A stretch of 64,000 nt of DNA, taken from NCBI GenBank assembly GCA_949372635.1, contig CASIAB010000005.1, positions 124,001 to 188,000 on the forward strand, in the 5' to 3' direction. The notes under the pieces were generated by a model. The model worked only from the letters and a program-made list of their open reading frames with translations. It was not told where the DNA came from and did not search any database. This document shows positions 32,237 through 47,300 of the stretch, piece by piece. Position 1 is the stretch's first letter. Every line of letters begins with the position of its first letter. The stretch is from an uncultured Pseudomonadales bacterium (lineage in GTDB: Bacteria; Pseudomonadota; Gammaproteobacteria; Pseudomonadales; Pseudohongiellaceae). The translations under genes were made by a program, and so were the position numbers.

Positions 32237-32280
32237 TCGCCGACTGGCACTAGTTACTTTCGAGTCACAAGAGATAAAAT

Positions 32281-32308
32281 AAAAACGCAGACTTCAGTCT
32301 GCGTTTTT
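32281..32308. terminator. Bidirectional terminator between fdxA and nlpD
   Basis: AAAAACGCAGACT-tc-AGTCTGCGTTTTT, perfect 13-bp stem with A/T flanks. Confidence 0.92.
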
Positions 32309-32334
32309 ATTTCTTTGCCATTAGCTTATAAAAC

Positions 32335-33339
32335 CTATTTAGAAGGCAACAATCTCGACGGGTCCACCGAATCTCCAGCCTCACGAATCTCAAAGTGCAA
32401 CATAGCTACGCCAGAAGAATTTTCACCCACCTCGGCTATCTTCTCTCCCACACGCACTCGACTTCCAACGTTAACCAGCATGCGGCTATTGTGTGCATAG
32501 GCACTGAGGTAGCGATCGTTGTGCCGAACGATAATCAAGTCTCCAGAACCTTGAATTCCACTACCTGAATAGACTACATCACCGTCGCCAGCGGCTAGCA
32601 CCGCGTCGCCAACACTGCCGCTTATATCCAGGCCCTTACTGATCCCAGATTGGAAGCCTCTAATCAATCGCCCCGGATGCGGCCACTGCCAACTTATAGC
32701 CCGCGGCGTGCTGGCAACCGGCTGACGCATTACCGAGCCCGATGTGCCACCTCCTGCTCTAGACCGAGCCACCGAATTATTACCGACGGCCGTACCTAGG
32801 TTCGCTGTTGATACCGCGCTGCCAGCACTAACTATGTTATTCAGGTCGAGGTTGATTTCCTGATCGACAAATATTGTGTAAGGAGGATTCAAGCGATTAG
32901 CGATAGCTAAGCTGCGGAAATCAAGATCGTACTGAAAGGCAATGGAGAACAGCGTATCCCCAGAACCCACAAGATGCGACGTTGGCCCATCCCTATTGAA
33001 ATTAGAACTGCCTCGGTTAGAATTGCTAGAGCCAACAGGATCAGATATCGAACCATTTCGAGCAGCCTGAGACCTTCCAACACTAGCTCCCAAGTTCGAA
33101 GAAATCACCTCCGGCACTGATCCATTCCCACCATTACTTGAAGACACGGTAACCGGCCTAGAATTCTCAACACGAAAACTGCTCTGCGGCGTAGAACTAT
33201 CGACAATTATAGGTGCTGAAATAACCTGCTGCTCACCTTGTTCCGAAATCGGCGCCTGATATCCTCCCCCACAGGAAACCAACAGCAAGGGGCAGCTCAG
33301 AATCAAGGACACACGGAATTGTCGATACAGGGAATTCAT
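32335..33339 (-). CDS. nlpD: Lipoprotein with LysM and M23/LytM domains, NlpD family
   Basis: Lipobox SLILSCPLLLVSCGGG, LysM HLVGSGDTLFSIAFQYDLDFRSLAIANRLNPPYTI, LytM GLDISGSVGDAVLAAGDGDVVYSGSGIQGSGDLIIVRHNDRYLSAYAHN. Confidence 0.93.
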   Translation of the reverse strand: MNSLYRQFRVSLILSCPLLLVSCGGGYQAPISEQGEQQVISAPIIVDSSTPQSSFRVENSRPVTVSSSNGGNGSVPEVISSNLGASVGRSQAARNGSISDPVGSSNSNRGSSNFNRDGPTSHLVGSGDTLFSIAFQYDLDFRSLAIANRLNPPYTIFVDQEINLDLNNIVSAGSAVSTANLGTAVGNNSVARSRAGGGTSGSVMRQPVASTPRAISWQWPHPGRLIRGFQSGISKGLDISGSVGDAVLAAGDGDVVYSGSGIQGSGDLIIVRHNDRYLSAYAHNSRMLVNVGSRVRVGEKIAEVGENSSGVAMLHFEIREAGDSVDPSRLLPSK

Positions 33340-33340
33340 A

Positions 33341-34255
33341 CTAGTTAGAGCTTTCCGATGGCTTAGTGGAAAATACCACTTGCAGTAACACAACAATTGC
33401 AACGCCCAACACAAGACACACTAGTGCTGGCAGGAGCATCGTATAGCCTCCTCCCGCCTTCTGCCAAGGCCAGAGTGCAGACACCGAGCCTAGCAACATC
33501 CCTGTGATGAATCCGTAGCTCAACTGGTGATGGTCATGAAGTAACCAGGACAATAACCTAGAGAACGCAAGCAGGCCGACGCCACAGCCAAGCATGAAGA
33601 CCAGGATATAGGGCAGATCAAAGCCAAGCAGCGCGCCCAAAATAAATTCATAAACGCCTAACAACAATAGAATAAAGGCACCGGACAAACCTGGCAATAG
33701 CATCGCGCTAATCGCTATAGCGCCACTAAAAAAAACATAGATCAGCGACAGCTCTGTAGAACGCGGGCTTACGAATCCTATGGACACTGCCAACAAAAAC
33801 CCAAAAAATAACGCGAGGATGTTTTGCCAAGCGCCAAACGAAAATTCATTTCGCAGCAAGGCACTTGACGCCAAAACCATGCCGATAAAAAATCCCATTA
33901 GTGGTACAAAATAATCCTCCAAAAGGAATAGCACAGTATTCGCCGAGATCAACAGCCCACAAAGAATTCCCAAAGCGAGGATAAGCAAAAATGTTCCGTT
34001 GATATACTGCCAGAACGCATTGAACTGACCGGTAAACAAGAGTCCACACGCGCGCTGATCGACAGCGCGAATAGAAAATACGAATTGATCATAAATTTTC
34101 GTAATGACGGCAATAGTACCGCCGGAAATACCAGGAACAGAATCACCGACTCCCATTGCTACGCCCTTTAAGAACAGCATCACTTTTTCACGACGGGTCT
34201 CTATTGAGCCGGTGGTTTTATACGTCTGCCTGCTTGAGTTTTCGGACATGATCAA
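33341..34255 (-). CDS. DUF368 polytopic membrane protein
   Basis: FLKGVAMGVGDSVPGISGGTIAVITKIYDQF signature and many TM helices. Confidence 0.9.
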   Translation of the reverse strand: MIMSENSSRQTYKTTGSIETRREKVMLFLKGVAMGVGDSVPGISGGTIAVITKIYDQFVFSIRAVDQRACGLLFTGQFNAFWQYINGTFLLILALGILCGLLISANTVLFLLEDYFVPLMGFFIGMVLASSALLRNEFSFGAWQNILALFFGFLLAVSIGFVSPRSTELSLIYVFFSGAIAISAMLLPGLSGAFILLLLGVYEFILGALLGFDLPYILVFMLGCGVGLLAFSRLLSWLLHDHHQLSYGFITGMLLGSVSALWPWQKAGGGYTMLLPALVCLVLGVAIVVLLQVVFSTKPSESSN

Positions 34256-34288
34256 GCCATTGAGGAATAGTTTTGAATGCGGAAATTC

Positions 34289-34972
34289 TCAGTGATGTAG
34301 TTGACCAATTAAAAGCGGGACGAAACGCACAGATTCAAGCACTTCAGCCGTAAAGTCTTTACCTTGGCGCGTGATCAGTTGCAATTCCTGCTGATCGTCG
34401 CCACCTACGGGTATAACCAAACGGCCACCATCTTTTAGCTGCTCAAATAACTCGCGAGGAACCTGCTGTGGTGCGGCTGTAGTAATGATGGCATCATAAG
34501 GCCCGTTGTTTAGCCAACCTGCGCTGCCATCTCCATGCCGGTAATTGATATTGCGCAGCTTAAGCAGTTTAAGGTTTTTCTTAGCGCGATCCAGCAGCGG
34601 CTTGATACGCTCAACGGTGAAAATCCTCTTCGCCAACTGCGCCATCACGGCGGTCTGATATCCGCACCCAGTTCCGATTTCCAACACCGAGTCTATCGGG
34701 CCGCTCTTCAACAAGGCCTCCGTCATCTTGGCGACAACATAGGGCTGCGAAATTGTTTGGTTATGACCAATAGGCAGGGCCACATCCTCGTAGGCTCGGT
34801 GGGAGAGCGCCTCGTCAAGAAATATGTGCCGTGGCGTTGAGCGGATAACGTCCAACACCTCCATACTGCTGATCCCCTGATCGATCAATCTACCCAGTAG
34901 TCGCTCTCGCGTGCGTTGAGACGTCATCCCAATGCCGCTTAGATTTGCTTTACTGCCTCCACTGCTGCTCAA
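34289..34972 (-). CDS. pcm: Protein-L-isoaspartate O-methyltransferase
   Basis: [62 protein letters not shown]. Confidence 0.95.
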   Translation of the reverse strand: MSSSGGSKANLSGIGMTSQRTRERLLGRLIDQGISSMEVLDVIRSTPRHIFLDEALSHRAYEDVALPIGHNQTISQPYVVAKMTEALLKSGPIDSVLEIGTGCGYQTAVMAQLAKRIFTVERIKPLLDRAKKNLKLLKLRNINYRHGDGSAGWLNNGPYDAIITTAAPQQVPRELFEQLKDGGRLVIPVGGDDQQELQLITRQGKDFTAEVLESVRFVPLLIGQLHH

Positions 34973-35000
34973 TTCGAATATCCTTTTTAATATGGCTTCA

Positions 35001-36206
35001 TCAACTGACGGTTTTCCGGCTGGGCTCTCGAGTCACACAGAGCTCTCTGAGCAGACTCGTGGCGTAGGCTCCCTTCCCTAGAGAGAAGTCGAGCAGTAAG
35101 TTGCTAGCCCCATCTTTTTGTTCGCTCTTTTGCCATTCCCAAGCGAGATCGATGGGGCGAAAGCGCAGCGGTCGTCGTGCTGTCTTCAGACCGAAATGCC
35201 GTAAACCTGCCAGCAGCGTCTTGAATTGTTTACACACTGCTTCTTCAATATCGGCAGCTTCGCCGGAGCTTATATACTTATCTTTAGGATCAACCTCGCC
35301 GGGGAGAGGGCCGGTGATATGAATATCGAAATCTTCTAGCCTTTGCTGCAGGCTCCAATCCCACTCAACCCCTGTCGCTAGCGCGAATGAGCGGTCCGTC
35401 CCCGCCAAATTCAACACATCACCAGCTGTATAGGCGTTCCAATTGCCCAGCTCCAACCTCCGCGACAATAATTGATTGAATAAATAGGACCTAGCGGCCG
35501 AAAACAGCATGCTGCGCTTGAATCGCTGCTTCGGAATCGCAGCTGCGGCGATATCAATGGCGCTGCCCGAATCTGCATCCAAAGCGTCGTTCATCCAGGC
35601 TTGAACATGAGTGAGGTTACTTAAGCCTCTGCCAAAGCGCTGTGAACCGAAGTAGTTTGGTACGCCACCTGCTTCAATTTGAGCCAGTCTTTCCTCGAAG
35701 TCGTCTCTTGAACCATCACAATCTCGCAGCAATACTTTAAAATGGTTAGAGCGATGACTCCCGATCTTGAGTTTGCGTGAGTTTCTATGTGTTTCGATGA
35801 TGCGCAGAGAGTGACTCTCGCAAGCCGTAAGTTCAGACTCCCTGACTGCTGGCAACTTTATGCTGAACCACTGGCGCGTCTCGGCGCGGCGGTCTTTCAT
35901 GCCGGAATAGCCTATCTCCGAGCCATGAACGCCAGTTATCTCACTCAGTTTCTTTGCCACATCCAAAGTGGATCGATCGATCTTCTCGATCCAAAGATAG
36001 GCATGCTCGCCCTTCTCGGTAAATGTAAAGCTGATATGCTCATCAACACGAAAATCGGTGAATTCTTGTTTGAAGGTTGCTGCGAACCCTGGCTTTCCAT
36101 TCGCAAAGGCCAGAGTATCGAGGCTACTGAAGGTCGCAGCAGCAGGACTTGCAGGCTGGTTAGGAGAGTTTTCAGTCATGGCCAGCAAGCAGGACCACTG
36201 CGGCAC
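35001..36206 (-). CDS. truD: tRNA pseudouridine(13) synthase TruD
   Basis: [63 protein letters not shown]. Confidence 0.95.
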   Translation of the reverse strand: MPQWSCLLAMTENSPNQPASPAAATFSSLDTLAFANGKPGFAATFKQEFTDFRVDEHISFTFTEKGEHAYLWIEKIDRSTLDVAKKLSEITGVHGSEIGYSGMKDRRAETRQWFSIKLPAVRESELTACESHSLRIIETHRNSRKLKIGSHRSNHFKVLLRDCDGSRDDFEERLAQIEAGGVPNYFGSQRFGRGLSNLTHVQAWMNDALDADSGSAIDIAAAAIPKQRFKRSMLFSAARSYLFNQLLSRRLELGNWNAYTAGDVLNLAGTDRSFALATGVEWDWSLQQRLEDFDIHITGPLPGEVDPKDKYISSGEAADIEEAVCKQFKTLLAGLRHFGLKTARRPLRFRPIDLAWEWQKSEQKDGASNLLLDFSLGKGAYATSLLRELCVTREPSRKTVS

Positions 36207-36681
36207 ATGCTATGCCCTCTTTCCGGCCAATGGCCCCTAAGCCTTCAGTGGTGGTCGCTTTTAAGTTGACCCGCTGCTCCGGCAATTCTAGCAAGTTAGC
36301 CAAGCTGGAAATCATGTTAACGCGATGAGGAGTTAATTTCGGCACTTCTGCTATCACTGTGATATCTACGTTCACAAGATAGTGTTGCCGTGCGCCCATT
36401 ATTACTAGCACCTGTTGCACTAGATCAGCACTCGCAACTCCGGCGAACTTAGGGTCTGTATCTGGAAAGTGCTGGCCTATGTCGCCCTCACCTAACGCAC
36501 CGAGTATGGCATCACAGGTCGCGTGCAGAATCACGTCGCCATCTGAATGTGCAACTAGACTCATTTTATCCGCCAGCACGATGCCCGCTAAGGTAAGCGG
36601 CTTCTCCTCAACGTACGAAAGTTCGAAACGATGAACGTCATAGCCATGCCCAATGCGCAGATTATTTGGATTCATTGTCAC
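36172..36681 (-). CDS. ispF: 2-C-methyl-D-erythritol 2,4-cyclodiphosphate synthase
   Basis: [65 protein letters not shown]. Confidence 0.97.
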   Translation of the reverse strand: MTMNPNNLRIGHGYDVHRFELSYVEEKPLTLAGIVLADKMSLVAHSDGDVILHATCDAILGALGEGDIGQHFPDTDPKFAGVASADLVQQVLVIMGARQHYLVNVDITVIAEVPKLTPHRVNMISSLANLLELPEQRVNLKATTTEGLGAIGRKEGIACAAVVLLAGHD

Positions 36682-37381
36682 TAGCCTGATTTTTTAGGAT
36701 TTGACTTGCCAAGAGCAGATCTGACTCAACAGTTATTTTGATATTGTCCTTACTGCCTGCAATCATTATAGGCTTAAAACCTGCCACTTCCATCGCCGCC
36801 GCCTCGTCGGTCACCTGCTCACCGCTGGCCACCACTGCCTCTAGAGACGCTTTTAGCTGAGCGAAGCGAAACATCTGCGGCGTAAGTGCATTCCAGTACG
36901 ACTCCCTGTCGACAGTTTCTATAACAGTCAGGTTTGCCCCAACTTTCTTAAGAGTATTGTCTACGGAAGAACCTAACAAACCACCTACGGGATGAAGTGA
37001 AACTTTTGAAATCAAGCTTTCTATATCGGAAGTTCGTACGCAGGGTCTAACCGCGTCATGCACTAATACCCAATCATCTTTATCTGCAAACTCTGTAATA
37101 GCAGTGAGACCATTTAGGACTGATTGGTAGCGCTCGTCCCCACCTATAACAGTTATAATACGGTTTTCGACTTCTTCAACGATTGATTCTTGCAATCTAG
37201 CCCATTGATTATCCTCGGAGTGAATCACAACGATAATTTTTTGAATCTCACTCACCGCGCTCAACCGGCGCAACGCATGCAAAATTAGCGGAGCTCCATC
37301 TATCGTGAGATATTGCTTGGGGATTACAGATCCCATGCGACGACCAATGCCTGCGGCCGGCAAGACAGCCCATATTGTCAT
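36662..37381 (-). CDS. ispD: 2-C-methyl-D-erythritol 4-phosphate cytidylyltransferase
   Basis: WAVLPAAGIGRRMGSVIPKQYL; DDWVLVHDAVRPCV; overlaps ispF. Confidence 0.97.
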   Translation of the reverse strand: MTIWAVLPAAGIGRRMGSVIPKQYLTIDGAPLILHALRRLSAVSEIQKIIVVIHSEDNQWARLQESIVEEVENRIITVIGGDERYQSVLNGLTAITEFADKDDWVLVHDAVRPCVRTSDIESLISKVSLHPVGGLLGSSVDNTLKKVGANLTVIETVDRESYWNALTPQMFRFAQLKASLEAVVASGEQVTDEAAAMEVAGFKPIMIAGSKDNIKITVESDLLLASQILKNQASDNESK

Positions 37382-37424
37382 AGTAAGGTCTTCTAAATTG
37401 CAGAATCAGAGTCGATTGTGCTGA

Positions 37425-37703
37425 TTATTTCTGAGTAGGGACAAGCAAATAGAATGTTTCGCCCTTCTCGATCATGCCAAGTTCAGAGCGCGCCCGTTCT
37501 TCTACAGCCTCAAGCCCATTCTTCAGATCAAGCACTTCGATCTCAACCAGGCGGTTGCGCTGCTCTAACCCTTCATTGTTTGCGCGTTGCGCTTCGACTT
37601 CCAACTCCAACATATTCAGCGTGCGCACGCTATCTTCACCCAGCCAAAGCTGATATTGCAGAGTAAAAAAAGCGAACCCAAGAAATCCAAATATTATTTT
37701 CAT
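37425..37703 (-). CDS. ftsB: Cell division protein FtsB
   Basis: 92-aa TM plus coiled coil, YQLWLGEDSVRTLNMLELEVEAQRANNEGLEQRN; between ispD and eno. Confidence 0.9.
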   Translation of the reverse strand: MKIIFGFLGFAFFTLQYQLWLGEDSVRTLNMLELEVEAQRANNEGLEQRNRLVEIEVLDLKNGLEAVEERARSELGMIEKGETFYLLVPTQK

Positions 37704-37793
37704 AAGCCTTTTTACTGAAATCGAATCCTAAAGGAGGTCGATCTCAGTATGTTGCGTGCCTCTCTAACTAATCGCATCCAGAGGCCGCACTAT

Positions 37794-39101
<1,308 letters not shown>

Positions 39102-39148
39102 TTATGGATATTAGTTAATTCAGAAAATGAAAATAAAACACCTAAATC

Positions 39149-39994
39149 CTATGCTGTATCCAGCGCTGGCAGCGACTTGATCAGAGCATCGAGCTCGCGC
39201 ATCTGCTGCAAGAAGGGCCGAACAGCTTCCAATCTCAAGGCACAGGGCCCATCGCATAACGCTTTGTCTGGATCGGGGTGTGCCTCAATGAAAAGCCCCG
39301 CTATGCCCTGCGACAAGCCAGCACGAGACAACGCAGTGACATATCCTCTGCGCCCGCCAGCCGCATTGGCGAGGCCGCCAGGCTTCTGCAGGGCATGCGT
39401 CGCATCGAACATTAGCGGGCTACCAAATTGTTTCATTACTGTAAAACCCAGCATATCGACAACTAGGTTGTTGTAGCCAAAGCTGCTGCCACGCTCGCAG
39501 AGAATCAGACGCTCATTCCCCGCCGATTCAAATTTCTTAAGGATATGGCCCATTTCCTGCGGCGCCAGAAACTGCGCCTTCTTAATATTGATGATCGCGC
39601 CACTTTCGGCCATGGCGACGACAAGATCCGTCTGCCTAGACAGGAACGCAGGCAACTGCAGAATATCAGCGACCTCAGATGACGGCCCGACCTGGGATAT
39701 TTCATGCACGTCGGTAATCACGGGAACGCAAAACTGCTCTTTGATCTCGGAGAGTATCTTTAACCCTTCGTCCAGCCCGGGCCCACGATAAGAATCTTTA
39801 GAAGAACGATTTGCCTTGTCGAATGAGGCCTTGAATACATAGGGAATATTGAGCTCATCAGTTACTCTGAAGAACTGCTCGGCCACAGTCATTGCCAAGT
39901 CTCTCGATTCCAGCACGTTCACCCCTGCGAATAGTACAAAGGGCTGATCGTTGGCAATGGTGAAATTCCCAAGCTTAATTTGCTTTGCTCTCAT
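39149..39994 (-). CDS. kdsA: KDO-8-phosphate synthase
   Basis: [48 protein letters not shown]. Confidence 0.97.
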   Translation of the reverse strand: MRAKQIKLGNFTIANDQPFVLFAGVNVLESRDLAMTVAEQFFRVTDELNIPYVFKASFDKANRSSKDSYRGPGLDEGLKILSEIKEQFCVPVITDVHEISQVGPSSEVADILQLPAFLSRQTDLVVAMAESGAIINIKKAQFLAPQEMGHILKKFESAGNERLILCERGSSFGYNNLVVDMLGFTVMKQFGSPLMFDATHALQKPGGLANAAGGRRGYVTALSRAGLSQGIAGLFIEAHPDPDKALCDGPCALRLEAVRPFLQQMRELDALIKSLPALDTA

Positions 39995-40024
39995 GATTAG
40001 ATATCGGGTCCTTTTTCCTGGCGC

Positions 40025-41821
<1,797 letters not shown>

Positions 41822-41859
41822 CTAAGGAACCAAAATGCACCCGAGCGCGCAGCAAAAAT

Positions 41860-43215
41860 TTAAGCTCGCAGCGCAAGGTTGGGTGGCTCCCATTCGATAA
41901 CGCAGCCAGGCTGGGTGCCCTTCGCTGAAAGCTCCTCACTGACCCCGACACCCGGAATATAGGACAGAACATCGCCGTCATAAAACAAAGGAATGCGACT
42001 TCTCAACCACGGTGGAACTTCGCTTTCCTGAAGAATTTTTTTCAGTGTCTTTCTCGGCCGTCCAGCTAGACGACAAGTTTCGCCACCGCGCCTATGCCGT
42101 ATCGACAGTTTACTGAGCTTGTTTGCGCAAATCCCTGCGCCCTGCCTCTCGCGAATTCGAAGCGTGCCATTGCCTGGCAGTATGACGTCTCCCCCGACTG
42201 GCAATCTACTCATAGCACCTAAATCGGAAGTATCTAAATCTCGCTCGAGCTCGGCTGGGTCCAATGCGTACAAACTCTCGCGAAAGCAAAAGACCTGAAA
42301 ATCCTCTGCTATAAATTGACCGCTAGCACTTTGCAAAACCTTTTTGCCCAGCTGTTGAAGCTTATTCCAACCAAGCTCCTTTGCACCTAAGCTTGCAAGC
42401 CAATGACGCAGCACATTGCGCCGCCTTGGCTCCGCGAGCGCTAACAGCTTTTCCCTACTGACAATTGACTTCGATTCTGCAGCTATCTGGTCTAAGTCGA
42501 TCGCAGCTAGCTCCTGAAGCAGTGCCTCGCTCTCGCTAGCGAGCACTGCCGACTTCGACCAGCTCTGTCTATACCCCGGCCAACGCGCCTCGATAAGTGG
42601 CAGTAAGGTATGACGACAATAATTTCTATCGAAGCCTTCATCCTTATTTGAATGATCCTCGACCCAAATAAGCTGCTCAGATTCAGCGTAGCTTTGGAGC
42701 TCTTTTCGATCGATATCTAATAACGGGCGCAGCAGCCTCGTCGCTCCCAACATGCGGCTACGCGGAATACCGCTGAGCCCGCGACTCCCAGAGCCGCGAA
42801 CTAGACGCAGCAGCAGGGTTTCCATCTGATCGTCGCGGTGGTGCGCCAGCAGCAATTCTTCGTCTGGCTGCAATTCAGCCTCGAATTCACGATACCGCGC
42901 CTCTCTGGCCGTATTTTCGATGCCACTACTACCGGATATCTCCACCCGAGTGCTAATGAATTCCACACCGAGCAGTGCACACTGGCATTGGCAGTGTTGC
43001 TCCCAGCTCTCTGTCTGATCCTGAAGTTGATGATTGATGTGCAATGCACGCAACTTAAAAGCTGCGCCGGAGTGATCGCGTAGTCTAACCATGGCGTGTA
43101 GAAGTACAACAGAGTCCAAGCCACCGCTCAAGCCGATTAGGAATTTACGCGTAGAGGCTAGCTCAACCAGAGCTGCTTCTAACTTGTCGTGAAGCGCTTG
43201 AGGAGAATTATTCAT
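41860..43215 (-). CDS. tilS: tRNA(Ile)-lysidine synthase
   Basis: FLIGLSGGLDSVVLLHAMVRL PP-loop; LLLAHHRDDQMETLLLRLVRGSG. Confidence 0.95.
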   Translation of the reverse strand: MNNSPQALHDKLEAALVELASTRKFLIGLSGGLDSVVLLHAMVRLRDHSGAAFKLRALHINHQLQDQTESWEQHCQCQCALLGVEFISTRVEISGSSGIENTAREARYREFEAELQPDEELLLAHHRDDQMETLLLRLVRGSGSRGLSGIPRSRMLGATRLLRPLLDIDRKELQSYAESEQLIWVEDHSNKDEGFDRNYCRHTLLPLIEARWPGYRQSWSKSAVLASESEALLQELAAIDLDQIAAESKSIVSREKLLALAEPRRRNVLRHWLASLGAKELGWNKLQQLGKKVLQSASGQFIAEDFQVFCFRESLYALDPAELERDLDTSDLGAMSRLPVGGDVILPGNGTLRIRERQGAGICANKLSKLSIRHRRGGETCRLAGRPRKTLKKILQESEVPPWLRSRIPLFYDGDVLSYIPGVGVSEELSAKGTQPGCVIEWEPPNLALRA

Positions 43216-43310
43216 GATCTGTAGGTATATCAGCGCTATAGTTTGATTCATTTAAGAAAGGAGAGAAGCTGCGCCTCCCTCGGCAGCGACTGCGATTTTT
43301 TTTCTTCGAA

Positions 43311-44264
43311 CTAGGTTGATATACCGTAGCTCATCAATCGCTTATAGCGACGCTCCACCAGCTCATCAAGATCTATAGCGGTCAAGCGGTCTAACTGTTC
43401 GATTAACGCTGCTTTGATACTCGCGGCCGTCGCAGCGACATCTCTGTGTGCGCCTCCGAGTGGCTCAGGTATTGTGTGATCCACTATACCAAGCTCTTCT
43501 AATCGCTTAGAAGTCACACCCATAGCTTCTGCAGCGGCTGCCGCGTGATCGGAAGATTTCCAAAGAATGGTTGCACAACCCTCGGGAGTGATAACAGTAT
43601 AAGTCGAATACTGCAGCATATTAAGCTGATCAGAGACGCCGATAGCGATAGCGCCACCAGAGTTTGCCTCACCGGTTACCGTCGCAATAAGCGGCGTCCT
43701 TACGTGAGACATCATCGCCATATTCACGGCGATTGCTTCGTTAATTCCACGCTCTTCCGAATCCATTCCCGGGTAAGCGCCAGGTGTATCTATGAAGCTC
43801 AGCACAGGAAGTCTATATTGTTCTGCTAGAAGCACTAGTCGTCTAGCCTTTCTATAACCTTCTGGCCTAGGCATGCCGAAATTATGTCTAACTTTTTCTT
43901 TTGTGCCTCTGCCCTTCTGATGACCGATCACCACGACTGGACGACCATCTATCTTTGCCAATCCACCGATTAAAGCCTGATCGTCGGCGAACAGACGATC
44001 ACCATGCAGTTCATCGAAATTTGTAAAAATGTGCTCGAGATAATCGAGTGTATAAGGTCGCAACGGATGCCGAGCAACTTGGGAAATTTGCCATGAAGAG
44101 AGGTTCGAGTATATTTTCTCAGTGAGCTTTGTGCTCTTGTTTTTCAGGTTCTGGATTTCTTCGGCGATATTCAACTCATTGTCACTGCCCACCAATCTTA
44201 GCTCAATGATCTTAGCCTCTAACTCCGCAATGGGCTGCTCAAATTCGAGATAATTAGGATCCAT
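43311..44264 (-). CDS. accA: Acetyl-CoA carboxylase carboxyltransferase subunit alpha
   Basis: [47 protein letters not shown]. Confidence 0.97.
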   Translation of the reverse strand: MDPNYLEFEQPIAELEAKIIELRLVGSDNELNIAEEIQNLKNKSTKLTEKIYSNLSSWQISQVARHPLRPYTLDYLEHIFTNFDELHGDRLFADDQALIGGLAKIDGRPVVVIGHQKGRGTKEKVRHNFGMPRPEGYRKARRLVLLAEQYRLPVLSFIDTPGAYPGMDSEERGINEAIAVNMAMMSHVRTPLIATVTGEANSGGAIAIGVSDQLNMLQYSTYTVITPEGCATILWKSSDHAAAAAEAMGVTSKRLEELGIVDHTIPEPLGGAHRDVAATAASIKAALIEQLDRLTAIDLDELVERRYKRLMSYGIST

Positions 44265-44306
44265 ACTGTATTCAACTTTTCCTGCTAGTTTGATTTTCAT
44301 GGGTGT

Positions 44307-47300
44307 CTATTTGTAACTTAACACTACTTTATCTTTACCGTACTCGAGCCGCAGACGCTGAATCAGGTCATCGGCAGGCGACACGACCCACTCTTGGCCC
44401 AGCATTATACACCCTATAGAGTCAGCGCGCTGATAGCGCACCATGACCTGGCAGCCCTCTCCCTCGTCCACCGCACCCCATACTGCTTGGCCACTGGGCG
44501 GGAACTGTCCGAGATGTTTATGACGAGTACTAATTCCCGCGGCAGAACTACCCCCTGAACCGTTTGCAATTGCTGCATCCTCTACTTCCAAAACCTCGGC
44601 TGTTTTACGATAAGGCTCAAGGATGCGCGCGAGATGCTCGCAGAAATTGCTGCCCAGCAACTCTGATTCGAGATTCAACGCCACCCGGTGTGCATTGCGT
44701 TTTCGCGCCTGTGCTAATGTCATTACGCTCTTGCCGCGGCCTCGCATACCGCCGTTATAGTCATCGATGCTTATCGCGCACTCCACCACCATGATCACAT
44801 CTTTGTTTAGCGTCTCTCTGTATTTCTCGTATTCTTTGGCGAATAAGGAAAATTCAAAGCGTGCTGATCTGTCGTCCAATACTAGGAATGCTATGGTATC
44901 CCCAACCTTGTTCTTCATAGTACGTATGCTATGCAAAACACCAGCGATAGTCTGGGGCCCTCGCTCCGGCCTTAAATTGACCAGTCTATTCTTAGTAATA
45001 CGGGAAAGCTCATCCAGGAATTCGTCGATGGGATGACCTGACAGCCACAAACCCAGAGTCTCCTTCTCTACCTTGAGGCGATGCTGTTCCGCCCAGGCAC
45101 GGACTGTAATATTAGAGACATTGAGATCTGCATCTTCCATGCCCGTCGGCGCAATCTCGCCGAACATATCCTCAACACCACTAGCCTGATTTCGTCTGGA
45201 TTGCTCAGCTGCCTGCATGGCCTGCGGCAACAAAACCGAGAGCAAAGCACGCGCATAGTCGAGATCACCTTCCGCCATATTGTCCAAAGCACCGGAGCGG
45301 ATCAACGCTTCCATGGTGCGTTTATTGATGTTCTGCGTCTCCACTCTCTGGCAGATGTCCAGCAGATTCGTAAATGGCCCTTCTTTTCGCGCGGCGAGTA
45401 TACTGCCAACTGGACCTTCACCCAATCCCTTGATGGCGCCTAGGCCGTAGACAATTTCGTCCTTCTCGTTTACCGTAAAATTGTACTGGCCACGATTGAT
45501 ATCCGGGGGCACTATGACCAGCTGCATCGAGCGGCACTCATCAATCAGGGTCACGATCTTATCGGTATTCTGCATTTCAGCCGTAAGCACTGCCGCCATG
45601 AAACAGGCCGGATGATGCGTCTTCAGCCACGCTGTTTGATAAGAAACTAGCGCATACGCTGCCGAGTGCGACTTGTTAAAGCCGTAGCCCGCGAACTTCT
45701 CCATCAGATCAAAGATAGAGGCGGCTAGGTCAGCATCGATTCCCCTCGCTTCGGCACCCTCTTGGAATAAGCTACGCTGCTTCGCCATCACTTCTGGGTT
45801 CTTCTTACCCATAGCCTTACGTAGAATATCTGCGCCAGCCAATGAGTAGTTCGCAAGAACCTGGGCGATCTGCATCACTTGCTCTTGATAGAGAATTACT
45901 CCGTAAGTATTACCGAGGACCGACTCCAACTCAGCATGTGGATAGATCACTTGTGTGCGGCCATGCTTGCGGTCGACAAAATCATCCACCATGCCAGACT
46001 GCAATGGACCAGGTCGAAACAAGGCCACCAAAGCAATGATATCTTCAAAACTACTTGGCACCTGGCGCTTAATCAGATCCTTCATTCCGCGAGATTCGAG
46101 TTGAAAAATCGCCGTTGTCTTACCCTCCTGCAACAGTCGATATACACTTTCGTCGGTTAGAGGCAGTTTGGTGATATCGACCGGCGGCTCGCCTTCGCCT
46201 GCCCTAGCGTTAATCATCTTCACGGCACAATCGATTATGGTTAGAGTGCGCAGCCCCAGGAAGTCGAACTTCACTAAACCTGCTGTCTCCACATCGTTCT
46301 TATCAAATTGAGTAACTAAGCCTTGACCTGATTCGTCGCAATACAGCGGCGTAAAATCAGTTAGCTTGGTAGGCGCGATAACCACGCCACCGGCATGTTT
46401 GCCAACATTGCGGGTTATACCCTCCAGTTTGTAGGCCATCTCCATGATTTCCTGAGCGTCCTCATCAGAATCAACGAATTCACCCAGCAGCGGCTCCACC
46501 TCAAACGCCTTCTTTAGGGTTATGCCAGGCTCGAAGGGAATCAACTTGGAAAGCTTGTCAGCCAACATATAAGGCTTGCCCTGCACTCGCGCCACATCAC
46601 GTACTACAGCCTTTGCGGCCATGGTACCAAAGGTAATGATTTGCGATACCGCATCTTGGCCATACAAATCGGCTACATGCGCAATAACGCGGTCGCGGCC
46701 TTCAATACAAAAATCCACATCAAAGTCGGGCATCGACACCCTTTCAGGGTTAAGGAAACGCTCGAACAACAAATCGTATTTAAGCGGGTCTAAATCGGTA
46801 ATTCTTAGCGCGTAGGCGACAATGGAACCTGCACCCGAGCCACGCCCTGGCCCGACAGGTATATCATTGTCTCTAGACCACTGAATAAATTCCATCACGA
46901 TAAGAAAGTAGCCTGCGAAACCCATCTGGTTGATGACGCCCAACTCGAACTCCAAACGCTCCCAATAGGGTTTCTCGACGTCTTTATTTTCGTAATCGTC
47001 GCCATAGAGGGTACGTAGCCGTTCTCTCAGCCCATCGGAACTCAGTCCGGAAAAATATTGCTCCATATCCATGCCTTTGGGCACGGGATAATTCGGTAAA
47101 CACGGTTTGTCTAGTACCAGTGAAAGATTGCAGCGTTTTACGATTTCCCAAGAGTTCTCCAACGCCTCAGGAATATCGCTAAATAGCTCTCCCATCTCGT
47201 CCCGAGTCTTTAAGTACTGTTGGTCGGTGTAATTGTGAGGTCGTCTCGAGTCATTTAGCGTGCGCCTCTCATTGATGCATACGCGCACTTCGTGCGCATC

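Noticed and set aside
37725-37760. AAAGGAGGTCGATCTCAGTATG on the + strand between ftsB and eno
   Set aside because: Good SD-like run, but the ORF that follows is antisense to eno and is most likely chance.
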